Of a stretch of 64,000 nt of DNA, positions 18,569 through 26,562 are shown in pieces. The stretch comes from Emcibacter sp. Lineage in GTDB: Bacteria; Pseudomonadota; Alphaproteobacteria; Sphingomonadales; Emcibacteraceae. Location of the stretch: NCBI RefSeq assembly GCF_963675455.1, contig NZ_OY776217.1, positions 2,032,001-2,096,000 of the forward strand, in the 5' to 3' direction. Position numbers and translations under genes: made by a program. Each line of letters begins with the position of its first letter. Positions within the stretch are counted from its first letter, which is position 1. The notes under the pieces were generated by a model. That model did no database searches. It had not been told where the DNA came from and saw only the letters and a list, made by a program, of their open reading frames with translations.

Positions 18569-19609
18569 TTACTTCATCGGTGTAAGATTTTTTGCATCTT
18601 CACGATATTTTGCAAGCTCTTCCTCAGGCATCGGGATCAGGCCTTTTTCTGCCAGGTAACCGAATTCGCCCATTGCCTTGTCGCTGGTGAATTCAGCCAG
18701 ATATTCCTGGATACCCGGAATTTTACCCACATGTGCTTTTTTGACATAGAAGAACAGTGAGCGGGATACAGGATATTTGCCGTCTGAAATATTTTCGAAG
18801 GTCGGCAGTTCACCGTTTACGACGCTACCCTGGATGACATCGCTGTTCTGGTCAAGGAAGCTGTAACCGAAGATGCCCAAGGCATCGGGGTTGGCCTGCA
18901 GTTTGCCAACGATCAGGTTGTCGTTTTCACCGGCTTCCACATAGGCGCCGTCTTCACGGATTGTGTGACAGACCGCTTTGTATGCTTTCTTGTCGGTTTT
19001 CTTCATGCCCTTGATTTCCGGGAAGGTTTTACATCCGCCTTCCATACCCAGTTCAACAAAGGCGTCACGTGTGCCGGAAGTCGGAGGCGGGCCCATAACC
19101 TCGATTTTTTTCTTCGGCAGGGACGGATTTACTTCATTCCAGTAACGATAGGGGTTTTCAACCATGGAACCGCCGACCGGAACTTCCTTGGCCAGGGCGA
19201 GCCAGATGTCACGCAGGGAAAGTTCCATCTGCGGAACCTCTTTTGAGTTCGCCAGGACAATGCCGTCGTATCCTACTTTGACTTCAACGATTTCCTGTAC
19301 GCCGTTGGAAGCGCAAAGCTCGATCTCTGAGCTTTTGATGCGGCGGGAAGCGTTGGTAATATCCGGATGACCTTCACCAACACCGGCGCAGAAAAGCTTG
19401 AGGCCACCGCCTGATCCTGTGCTTTCAACAACAGGCGTCTTGAATGAGGTTGTCTGGCCGAATTCTTCAGCAACGGCTGTTGCGAAAGGGAAAACTGTAG
19501 AAGACCCGACAATACGTATCTGGTCCCGGGCTTCGGCAGCACCTGCCACGGACATGGCAAGAGTTCCGGCACCTACGAGAGTTATAAGGGATTTTTTCAG
19601 CACGTTCAT
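18569..19609 (-). CDS. pstS: Periplasmic phosphate-binding protein PstS
   Basis: The 346-residue protein has a signal peptide (cleavage near AEA-RD, residues 26-28) and a type II periplasmic binding fold. Phosphate-contact segments are GSSTVFPF, ESTGSGGG and TSGTRDAF. It delivers phosphate to PstC/PstA/PstB. A ribosome site (CGGAG) lies just before the ATG. Two Pho-box-like sequences lie about 100-170 bp upstream, so it probably begins a PhoB-driven transcript separate from phoR. Confidence 0.95.
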   Translation of the reverse strand: MNVLKKSLITLVGAGTLAMSVAGAAEARDQIRIVGSSTVFPFATAVAEEFGQTTSFKTPVVESTGSGGGLKLFCAGVGEGHPDITNASRRIKSSEIELCASNGVQEIVEVKVGYDGIVLANSKEVPQMELSLRDIWLALAKEVPVGGSMVENPYRYWNEVNPSLPKKKIEVMGPPPTSGTRDAFVELGMEGGCKTFPEIKGMKKTDKKAYKAVCHTIREDGAYVEAGENDNLIVGKLQANPDALGIFGYSFLDQNSDVIQGSVVNGELPTFENISDGKYPVSRSLFFYVKKAHVGKIPGIQEYLAEFTSDKAMGEFGYLAEKGLIPMPEEELAKYREDAKNLTPMK

Positions 19610-19711
19610 ATCTCCGAATTAAATTGTAGAACTATCGTTTCTACCTGGATGATTGTTTGGTGGCCCGGATCTCTGCAGAATAAACAGACCATTTTCACAT
19701 TCATTAATTTC

Positions 19712-19729
19712 ATAAACTTTCGATGACAC
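19712..19729 (-). promoter_or_regulatory. Candidate Pho box, proximal copy
   Basis: Read on the - strand this is GTGTCAT-4-AGTTTAT. The first half matches the CTGTCAT consensus at six of seven bases; the second half is weak. It has the 7-4-7 layout of PhoB half-sites and lies about 100 bp upstream of pstS. Confidence 0.45.
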
Positions 19730-19763
19730 TATGCAGCGTCAATTACTCATATGCGTCACTTTT

Positions 19764-19781
19764 ATTAAAGTTTTGTGACAC
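19764..19781 (-). promoter_or_regulatory. Candidate Pho box, distal copy
   Basis: Read on the - strand this is GTGTCAC-4-CTTTAAT, with six and five of seven matches to the two PhoB half-sites and the same 7-4-7 spacing as the proximal copy about 50 bp away. The two together support PhoB control of pstS. Confidence 0.5.
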
Positions 19782-19841
19782 TGAAGTCCGTGAACGGGTG
19801 TGCTTTGTAATATTTTATAAAATATTAATTATTTCAGTGTG

Positions 19842-21149
19842 TTAGGGTTTCTTGTTGGGGAGAGTGACGGTGACGCGAGTATATTCATTGACTTCACTTT
19901 CAAACAAAATATGCCCTTTATGACGCTGAATAATGTGTTTTACGATGGCGAGTCCCAGTCCCGTCCCCCCGAGACTGCGGGACCGGGCAGTGTCAACCCG
20001 ATAGAATCTTTCCATGAGTCTGGGAATATGTTCAGGCGGAATGCCGTTACCCCGGTTGGTGATTGCAAAGCTTACACTTTCCTCGTGAATGGGGAAGTCA
20101 CTGATGTGTTTCTTCAGGACAATATCAATGGCAGTATTTTCCCGGCCGTATTTGATCGCATTGTCGAGCAGATTCTGGACGACCTGGGTCAACTGGTCAA
20201 AATCGCCAACTACATTATCCACATTGTCGGGATTGCTGATGTTGACAGTCATGTTGCGTTCTTTGAGGCGCATATCCAGTGTTTCAAGAACACTGCTGAC
20301 AAGGGTGGGCAGGTGGACATTGCCTTCGGGCGGGATATGGGCTTCCCGTTCGATCTTTGACAGGGAAAGCAGATCGTCTACGAGGCGTGTCATGCGGCTC
20401 GCTTCGTCATGCATGATGCGCAGAAAACGTTCCTGTGCCGGGAGGTCATTTTTGGCCGGACCCTGCAGGGTTTCCACAAAACCAAGGATGCTGGCCAGCG
20501 GCGTTCTGAGTTCATGGCTTGCATTGGCGACAAAATCGACCCGCATCTGTTCCGCCTGCTTGATCAGTGTGATGTCATAAATGGAAAGAAAAATATATCG
20601 CTTGTTTTCGGGGTTTTCCTCATTGCCCTGAATGTCCAGGGCGTGAAGTCGAACCAGCATGTTGCGGGGAACCACATTGCCATGCAGATATTCTACGGTC
20701 TGACTGCTGCCGGTACTGATGGTTTTCCGGATGGCATCATTGACATCGTGATTTCGGATAAACAGGGAGATATCCTTGCGCAGGATATCCGTCCCGAGCA
20801 TATTGATGGCAGACTTGTTGGCCATCAGTATTCTTTTACGGGAATCCAGCAAAAGGAAGGGGTCAGTCAGATTCTCCATGATGTTGGTCAGAAGGAATTG
20901 TGAGGCCCTGGTGTCCCGGCTTTCATGTTCCTGCAGAATGGTTTTCCGGCGCAGCTCGGCGATTTCCTCTTCGTACCTGCGGTTCAGGTAAATCATGCTG
21001 ATAAATGTCAGGACGGACAGAATGAATGCCGTGGCGACGGACACAGTCTCGAACAACGTAAAGATAAGAAGAAGGACTGCAACCGGCAGGGCATAAAGAA
21101 GCGGCCGCAGTTCGTTCAGGGGGGAGTTGTATGAGTTTTTCTGGTCCAA
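19842..21149 (-). CDS. phoR: Phosphate regulon sensor histidine kinase PhoR
   Basis: The sensor kinase has two close membrane helices (about 13-50 from the chosen start), a PAS domain (NLTDPFLLLDSRKRILMANKSA region) and a HisKA domain with the phospho-acceptor His in FVANASHELRTPL. The ATPase has N box (NLLDNAIKYG), G1 and G2 (GGTGLGLAIVK). It phosphorylates PhoB. The frame is open back to ATG 21242, but TTG 21149 has GAAGG at ideal spacing and begins directly before the membrane helices, so I chose it; the ATG start would add about 31 unusual residues. Confidence 0.9.
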   Translation of the reverse strand: MDQKNSYNSPLNELRPLLYALPVAVLLLIFTLFETVSVATAFILSVLTFISMIYLNRRYEEEIAELRRKTILQEHESRDTRASQFLLTNIMENLTDPFLLLDSRKRILMANKSAINMLGTDILRKDISLFIRNHDVNDAIRKTISTGSSQTVEYLHGNVVPRNMLVRLHALDIQGNEENPENKRYIFLSIYDITLIKQAEQMRVDFVANASHELRTPLASILGFVETLQGPAKNDLPAQERFLRIMHDEASRMTRLVDDLLSLSKIEREAHIPPEGNVHLPTLVSSVLETLDMRLKERNMTVNISNPDNVDNVVGDFDQLTQVVQNLLDNAIKYGRENTAIDIVLKKHISDFPIHEESVSFAITNRGNGIPPEHIPRLMERFYRVDTARSRSLGGTGLGLAIVKHIIQRHKGHILFESEVNEYTRVTVTLPNKKP

Positions 21150-21242
21150 TGCACAACCTTCAGAAAGCGCCGGCCTAAAACCAGCGTTGCAAGCCAATAT
21201 AGCTACACCTTCGGGCGAGCTAGCCGGAGACGTTAGCCTCAC

Positions 21243-21580
21243 ATCCGGGTAATGTCACCTGTGTAACAAAAAAATAATAAAAACTGACCGTTTTTTGTTC
21301 CAGTGTTTTTTTCTGATCTGCTATACGGTTTTTAACTATTCTGTGTTAAAAATGATAATACAGGGTGATCCTGAATGTACCAGTTTGGATCACAAGTGTC
21401 GGGATATTTAACAGTTTTCACACTCGCTCAAAGCCTGTTTTTTTTAAGATATTGAATTTAAATAATAAAATAAAATGGCCCGGATATTGCATAGATATCC
21501 CTAAATCGGTTTATTATTATTGGAACTGTATATTTTTTTGACAATCATATATACAGCAACTAACGCTAGAGGCTGGAAAA
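21243..21580. other. Intergenic region with divergent promoters
   Basis: This 338-bp AT-rich gap separates phoR (leftward) from the Tat-signal gene (rightward). It contains the promoter candidate at 21538-21566. I see no reading frame of note, tRNA or strong terminator in it. Confidence 0.5.
21538..21566 (+). promoter_or_regulatory. Candidate promoter of the Tat-protein/PqqD-like/HprK-like operon
   Basis: A consensus -35 box TTGACA (21538-21543) is followed after 17 bp by TAACGC (21561-21566), a poor -10 box. The ATG of the first gene is 15 bp further on, so the leader would be very short. An alternative -10 within CATATATAC has worse spacing. Confidence 0.35.
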
Positions 21581-21991
21581 ATGGAAGATCTTAAAGGAAA
21601 AACCTCCGGGAATCAGACTCCTGATCAGGAGCAGCTGAAAAGGCAGTCCCGTCGTAGAGTGCTTAAAACCGGCGCGGCTATGGCCCCGCTGGCGCTGACG
21701 CTGAGCACGGGGAATGCCATGGCAACAGGAAATATTGCTGTGTCAGGTGCAGGCTGCGTTTCCCGCGTCAAGCAATTGTCCCAACAGGGACATGAAGCCC
21801 TGCAGATTCCCAGGGAACACCGGACCTGGATGTCAGCTGATCATGAATATGAACATCCCGAACGGACTGAACATTTTCAGGATTATAACGAGAACCATTG
21901 GGATTATCTGCAGAAGAGCAATCGTGAAGATTGCTCCTGCCTGCAGTCCATTAATGCTGCTGAATATATCAGCAAAACGCATTTTAACTAA
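21581..21991 (+). CDS. Small Tat-exported protein heading the HprK-related kinase operon
   Basis: I do not recognise a family for this 136-residue protein. Near residue 23 it has a twin-arginine motif (SRRRVLK), then a hydrophobic stretch and a likely signal-peptidase site after GNAMA (about residue 46), so it should be folded in the cytoplasm and exported by Tat. The mature part, about 90 residues, is rich in His, Glu, Asp and aromatic residues, with a Cys in GAGCVS and a CSC pair near the end; cofactor or metal binding is possible. It ends about 50 bp before the PqqD-like gene and could be the substrate of that system (inference). Confidence 0.7.
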   Translation: MEDLKGKTSGNQTPDQEQLKRQSRRRVLKTGAAMAPLALTLSTGNAMATGNIAVSGAGCVSRVKQLSQQGHEALQIPREHRTWMSADHEYEHPERTEHFQDYNENHWDYLQKSNREDCSCLQSINAAEYISKTHFN

Positions 21992-22039
21992 GGTGGCCCC
22001 GGCCACTCTGCACAAGTCCGTTATTCGGTGAGTGATGCA

Positions 22040-22336
22040 ATGTCTTTATATGAAACGGCTGTATTCCGCATAGGGGATACAGCCGGTTTTTTATGGAAAA
22101 ACTGGGATGACGCCTATATCATTTTTGATCCCAGGTCCGGCCATACGCAGGCGATGAACATTTTCGCCCGGGAAATCCTTGCCATTATCGAGGAAAAACC
22201 AAGCTCACTTCAGGACATATGTCATGAGCTGGAAACTGTGATGGAAGAAAAATTTTCTGAAGACATCCGGCAGAATATCCGTCAGACTATGGCGGAATTT
22301 GACAAAATGGGACTGATCGAACCCACTGATGCATAA
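22040..22336 (+). CDS. PqqD-like peptide chaperone, HPr-rel-A type
   Basis: The product has about 98 residues from ATG 22040; an in-frame GTG at 22028 would add four. It has the small winged-helix layout of PqqD/RRE proteins: an N-terminal beta part (FLWKNWDDAYIIFDPRSGHTQAMN) followed by helices ending in an EFDKMGLIEP element. PqqD relatives bind the leader of a peptide and present it to a modifying enzyme. The gene overlaps the kinase gene by 8 bp, so the two are translationally coupled. This pairing matches the HPr-rel-A system known from annotation families, whose biology is undefined. Confidence 0.78.
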   Translation: MSLYETAVFRIGDTAGFLWKNWDDAYIIFDPRSGHTQAMNIFAREILAIIEEKPSSLQDICHELETVMEEKFSEDIRQNIRQTMAEFDKMGLIEPTDA

Positions 22337-23291
22337 AAAAGACACCGTTGCACTCGCCGAAATTCCCGACAGGCAACTGGGGAGGCAGTTAAAAACAGGG
22401 GGTATTTCCCTTGAAGTGGGTCCGTTCGTGACCCAGGTGCGTATCCTGTTTCCTCATGTTCGCAGGCAATTCTGCGATCTTTACGGTGGTTATCCGGTCT
22501 ATCCGGAAGGGACAATCGCCAACAATCACCTCAACGTTTACGGTCGTAATTTTTATCGCCGCTGGATCAAACCCCAGGCCTGTGTCGACACCATGATGAA
22601 GGATGCTTTCATTCCCCTGCATGCGGATCTGGGGCTGGTGGCAACCGAAATGGGCCTGAACTGGCAGGTCGCCGTGGGTTGCAAGAATTTCCTTTTGTTT
22701 CATGCCGGTGTTGTCGAGCGCAATGGCCGGGTGGTGATCATGCCCGCAGCGTCCGGCAGCGGCAAGAGCACCCTGGCGGCGGGTCTGTCCTTTGTCGGCT
22801 GGCGGCTGTTTTCCGATGAATTCGGTCTGGCGGACATCAACACCGGGGATTTTGTGCCTTATCCCCGGCCGGTCTCGCTGAAGAATGAATCAATACCGGT
22901 GATGAAGGACTGGGCGAGCGAAGGCACCACATTCAGCAAGGAATATGAAGGCACGCCCAAAGGCACCATTTGCTATATGCGCCCGCCCGAAGACAGCATC
23001 AGCCGCATGTTTGAAAGGGCGAAGGCCGGGGCCATCATCCTGCCGGTTTTTGACCCCGACGCCAAACCGGAGATTCGACCGATCACCCGCAGCATGGCCT
23101 TTTTCAAGATCGTCATGTCGTCGGCCAATTACGGCGACATCGGCGAGCGGTCCTTCAGAATCATGACCGACATTGCGGATAGCGCCGCCTGTTGTGAAAT
23201 CGTCTATCCGAACCTGGAGGAAGGGATCAGGCTGGTCGAGCGTTTTGTCGATGAAAATGTCGATCCGGGCCCGGGGGGCGGCAATGACTGA
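22329..23291 (+). CDS. HprK-related kinase A
   Basis: A 320-residue protein with a P-loop kinase domain related to HPr kinase/phosphorylase. Walker A is PAASGSGKSTLAAG (about residues 138-151), followed by an acidic FSDEFGLADI segment in the Walker B position. The first 130 residues are family-specific. HprK proper phosphorylates a serine in HPr, but no HPr or PTS gene is present nearby, so the substrate is probably different. It overlaps both neighbours by 8 bp, showing a tightly coupled operon. Confidence 0.82.
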   Translation: MHKKDTVALAEIPDRQLGRQLKTGGISLEVGPFVTQVRILFPHVRRQFCDLYGGYPVYPEGTIANNHLNVYGRNFYRRWIKPQACVDTMMKDAFIPLHADLGLVATEMGLNWQVAVGCKNFLLFHAGVVERNGRVVIMPAASGSGKSTLAAGLSFVGWRLFSDEFGLADINTGDFVPYPRPVSLKNESIPVMKDWASEGTTFSKEYEGTPKGTICYMRPPEDSISRMFERAKAGAIILPVFDPDAKPEIRPITRSMAFFKIVMSSANYGDIGERSFRIMTDIADSAACCEIVYPNLEEGIRLVERFVDENVDPGPGGGND

Positions 23292-24354
23292 AACAAGCGG
23301 CTCCCTGGTAATTGATGTCCTGAAAAGTCCGGACCTGATGCCGGATTTCACCGTTGATCAGTGGAACAGTCTGCTTTACGAGGCCCGCGTCAACAGCCTG
23401 ACAGGCCGGCTGGCTGCCGAGGCCCGGAAGCATGACCTGTGGGACAGCCTGCCCGGACGGGTACAGGATATTTTCCTGTCGGCGGAAATTGACGCCCAGT
23501 CCCGCCAGCGTCGCCTGATGTGGGAACTGAACCGGATCCGTCGGGCCCTGTTTGGTTTTGAAGGCCCGATTGTGGTTCTGAAGGGCGGGGCCTATATTGC
23601 CCGCAAACTGGAAGCTGCCGCCGGCAGGGTCAGTTCCGACGTGGATATTATGGTTGACCGGAATGATCTTCCGGCGGTCGAGGAAAAGCTGCTGGAACAT
23701 GGCTGGGTGCATAGTGTGGAAGACGACTATGACCAGAGATATTACCGGGAATGGGCGCATGAACTGCCGCCGCTTTTTCATCCGGACCGGGGTATGACGG
23801 TGGATGTCCATCATACCATACTGCCGCTGACCAGCCGGCTTGGTGTAGACGCGTCAATGTTGCTGGACGATATCGAGCAGGTGGACGGCAATCTTTATAC
23901 CCTGTCGCCGGAAGATATGCTGCTGCACAGTGCGGTGCATCTGTTTCACGACGGGGAGATTGCCGTCTCGCTCCGTAATTTGCTGGAAGAGCATGACATG
24001 ATCCGGGAATTCTCGCGCACTGAAGGCTTTTGGAACAGGCTTATGGCGCGGGCAGATGAACTGGCGCTCGGTCGGCCGCTTTATTATTGCCTGCGCTATT
24101 GTTCGATGATTCTGGAAACGGAAATACCGGCAGCGGTGCTGGCAGAGAGCGCCCGTTATGCCCCAAATTCATTTGTGCGGGGGATGATGGACTGGATGGT
24201 GCCGCTGGTGACCTATCCGCCAAAAAATCGCCTGTTTCAGCTGGTATCGAAAATTCTTTACATGCGTTCGCACTGGCTGCGCATGCCGGCCGGGCTTTTG
24301 ATCCGCCATCTCACTACAAAATTTTTCCGACGTTTCAAAGGCGAGGCGGCCTAG
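23284..24354 (+). CDS. Nucleotidyltransferase-fold protein (NTP_transf_5-like)
   Basis: The start at ATG 23284 overlaps the kinase stop by 8 bp, giving 356 residues; a longer frame from 23173 lies inside the kinase gene and is rejected. A minimal nucleotidyltransferase motif is visible: VLKGGAYIARKL followed by SSDVDIMVDR, whose two Asp residues fit the metal-binding DxD. The rest is helical and contains HLFHDGEIAVSLRNLLEEHD, which recurs in this family. The gene is the fourth and last of the cassette. The target that would be adenylylated or uridylylated is not known. Confidence 0.75.
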   Translation: MTETSGSLVIDVLKSPDLMPDFTVDQWNSLLYEARVNSLTGRLAAEARKHDLWDSLPGRVQDIFLSAEIDAQSRQRRLMWELNRIRRALFGFEGPIVVLKGGAYIARKLEAAAGRVSSDVDIMVDRNDLPAVEEKLLEHGWVHSVEDDYDQRYYREWAHELPPLFHPDRGMTVDVHHTILPLTSRLGVDASMLLDDIEQVDGNLYTLSPEDMLLHSAVHLFHDGEIAVSLRNLLEEHDMIREFSRTEGFWNRLMARADELALGRPLYYCLRYCSMILETEIPAAVLAESARYAPNSFVRGMMDWMVPLVTYPPKNRLFQLVSKILYMRSHWLRMPAGLLIRHLTTKFFRRFKGEAA

Positions 24355-25025
24355 CCCATGATGTCCCGGAGAGCGGGAATGAGTTGGTCGAAATGGTCAA
24401 TCACCCGGTTGGGCTTGAGTTCCTCCACAGGCACCGGCGTATAGCCGAACGTCACACCCACCACCGGAAGGGCTGCATTGCGGGCGGCGTCGATATCATT
24501 GGCGGAATCGCCCACCATCACGGCCCCCTCGGGGGGGCAGCCCATCAGCTCCAGCGTCGAGGTCAGGTGCCGGGGGTCCGGTTTCTTATAGTCAAAGCTA
24601 TCGCCGCCGGTCAGGGCGCAGAAAAAATCATCCAGTTCGAGAGCCTTCAGCAGCTTGTGGCTCAGGTCTTCCACCTTGTTGGTGCAGACCGCGAGTTTCA
24701 CACCGTTGTCCTGCAGTTCCGCCAGTGCCTCGTGCAGGCCGGGGAAGGCGATGGTATGGTCGGCAATATGGCTGTTGTAATAGTCGAGGAAGATGCCCTG
24801 CAGCCGGTCCACCTCGGCGTCCGGCGGCACCTCGCCGGAATGATCAAAACCTTTGATGATGAGGGCGCGGGAGCCGTGCCCGACCATATGACGCACGTCG
24901 TCAATATGGATTTTCGGGCGGCCTTCCAGGCCCAGCACATGATTGAGGGTGGCGGTCAGGTCCCGGGCGCTGTCCACAAGGGTACCGTCCAGGTCGAAGA
25001 TCACGGCTTTCAGTTTTTCTGACAT
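24351..25025 (-). CDS. gph: Phosphoglycolate phosphatase
   Basis: A 224-residue HAD-superfamily hydrolase. Motif I is DLDGTLVDS (nucleophile and acid/base Asp), motif II is VCTNK, motif III Lys is in YKKPDP and motif IV is MVGDSANDIDAA, with a helical cap between motifs I and II. Gph removes 2-phosphoglycolate formed by oxygenase reactions or DNA repair. It converges on the nucleotidyltransferase gene: the two stop codons share the bases CTAG at 24351-24354. Related HAD phosphatases cannot be excluded. Confidence 0.85.
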   Translation of the reverse strand: MSEKLKAVIFDLDGTLVDSARDLTATLNHVLGLEGRPKIHIDDVRHMVGHGSRALIIKGFDHSGEVPPDAEVDRLQGIFLDYYNSHIADHTIAFPGLHEALAELQDNGVKLAVCTNKVEDLSHKLLKALELDDFFCALTGGDSFDYKKPDPRHLTSTLELMGCPPEGAVMVGDSANDIDAARNAALPVVGVTFGYTPVPVEELKPNRVIDHFDQLIPALRDIMG

Positions 25026-25185
25026 AAAGTTGACATTAATCCCTGACAGACAATTGAAATCAAAAAATAAACGTTTTGAGTTATATAAATGTTAGTAAAC
25101 TTGTGGCAAAGTGCCCCAAAATGGGACGGTTAACGAGCCTGTTTTCTTATTTGTAATAAGTAATAACGGAAAAAGAAATAAAATC

Positions 25186-26523
25186 ATGAGCTCTACTGAT
25201 CTGGCGGTCATTATTCTCGCGGCGGGCAAGGGGACCCGCATGAAGTCTTCCACCCACAAGGTTCTGCACCCGCTGGCCGGGCATCCCATGCTGATGCACC
25301 TGATGGACCGGCTTGTGCCGCTGTCGCCCTCCCGCAAGGTTGTCGTGGTCGGCGCCGGCAAGGAACAGGTGGAAAATGCCGTCGGGGATATTTCTGAAAT
25401 CGTGGTCCAGGAGCCGCAGCTTGGCACCGGCCATGCGGTCCAGGTCACCCGCGACGCGCTCGAAGGGTTTGATGGCAATGTTCTGATCCTCTATGGCGAT
25501 GTGCCAATGCTGACCGAGGAAACCCTGCAGGCGATGGTCGATGCCCGTATGGGCGATACTGCCGCTTCTGTCGTGGTGCTGGGTTTCCGCCCGGCGGATA
25601 CCAAGGCCTACGGCCGTCTGGTGGTTAACGGTTCAGGCGAACTGGAAGCCATCGTCGAGCACAAGGACGCCAGCGAGGAACAACGCAAAATCGACCTGTG
25701 TAATTCCGGCATCATGGCCGTGGACGGGAAAGAACTGTTCACCCTGCTGGATCTGGTCAGCAATGACAATGCGTCGAGCGAATATTATCTCACCGATATC
25801 GTCGAAATCGCCCGTAGCCGGGGATTGACCTGCAGTGTGGTCGAAGCCGATGAACAGGAAGTCATGGGCATCAACAGCCGCAGGGAGCTGGCCGAGGCGG
25901 AAGCGGTGTTCCAGAACCGCAGGCGTGACTGGTTCATGGCCGAGGGCGTGACCCTGATTGACCCGAATACGGTCTTTTTCGCCCATGATACGCGGGTAGG
26001 CCGTGATGTGGTGATCGGCCCCAATGTGTTTTTCGGCCCCGGTGTGACTATTGATGACAATGTGAAGATCCACAGTTTTTCCCATCTTGAAGGGTGCACC
26101 GTCCATAGCGGCGCTTCCGTCGGGCCGTTTGCCCGGCTACGCCCCAACGCCGACATCGGCGAGGGCGCCAAGATCGGCAACTTTGTGGAAATCAAGAAAT
26201 CCACCATCGAGAAGGATGCCAAGGTCAGCCATCTGACTTATATTGGCGATGCCCGGGTCGGTGAGGGGGCCAATATCGGCGCTGGCACCATCACCTGTAA
26301 CTATGACGGTTTCAACAAGTTCAAGACGGACATTGGCAAGGGGGCTTTCATCGGCTCCAATACCTCGCTTGTGGCCCCGGTGACCATCGGTGACGGCGCC
26401 ATCGTCGGGGCCGGCAGCGTGGTGACCAAAGAAGTCTCGGCGGACGCCCTGGCGGTAACCCGGGCGAGCCAGAAGGAACTTGGCGGCTGGGCCCTGAAGT
26501 TTCGCCAAAATCAGAAGAAATAA
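25186..26523 (+). CDS. glmU: Bifunctional UDP-GlcNAc pyrophosphorylase / GlcN-1-P acetyltransferase
   Basis: The 445-residue enzyme makes UDP-GlcNAc for peptidoglycan, LPS and here perhaps exopolysaccharide. The N-terminal uridyltransferase has LAAGKGTRMKS and YGDVPML. The C-terminal left-handed beta-helix acetyltransferase has many hexapeptide repeats (IGPNVFFGPGV, IGAGTITCNYDG). I place the start at ATG 25186, behind GGAAAAAG; the 25-residue upstream extension has no conserved content. glmS follows after about 40 bp. Confidence 0.96.
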   Translation: MSSTDLAVIILAAGKGTRMKSSTHKVLHPLAGHPMLMHLMDRLVPLSPSRKVVVVGAGKEQVENAVGDISEIVVQEPQLGTGHAVQVTRDALEGFDGNVLILYGDVPMLTEETLQAMVDARMGDTAASVVVLGFRPADTKAYGRLVVNGSGELEAIVEHKDASEEQRKIDLCNSGIMAVDGKELFTLLDLVSNDNASSEYYLTDIVEIARSRGLTCSVVEADEQEVMGINSRRELAEAEAVFQNRRRDWFMAEGVTLIDPNTVFFAHDTRVGRDVVIGPNVFFGPGVTIDDNVKIHSFSHLEGCTVHSGASVGPFARLRPNADIGEGAKIGNFVEIKKSTIEKDAKVSHLTYIGDARVGEGANIGAGTITCNYDGFNKFKTDIGKGAFIGSNTSLVAPVTIGDGAIVGAGSVVTKEVSADALAVTRASQKELGGWALKFRQNQKK

Positions 26524-26562
26524 CCAGAAGAAACAAGAAGAGTATCTAGAGGATAAAAAGCT

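Noticed and set aside
24087..25022. Long + strand frame of 311 codons opposite gph
   Set aside because: It is antisense to a gene with clear HAD motifs, has no recognisable domain and arises from GC-rich codon structure.
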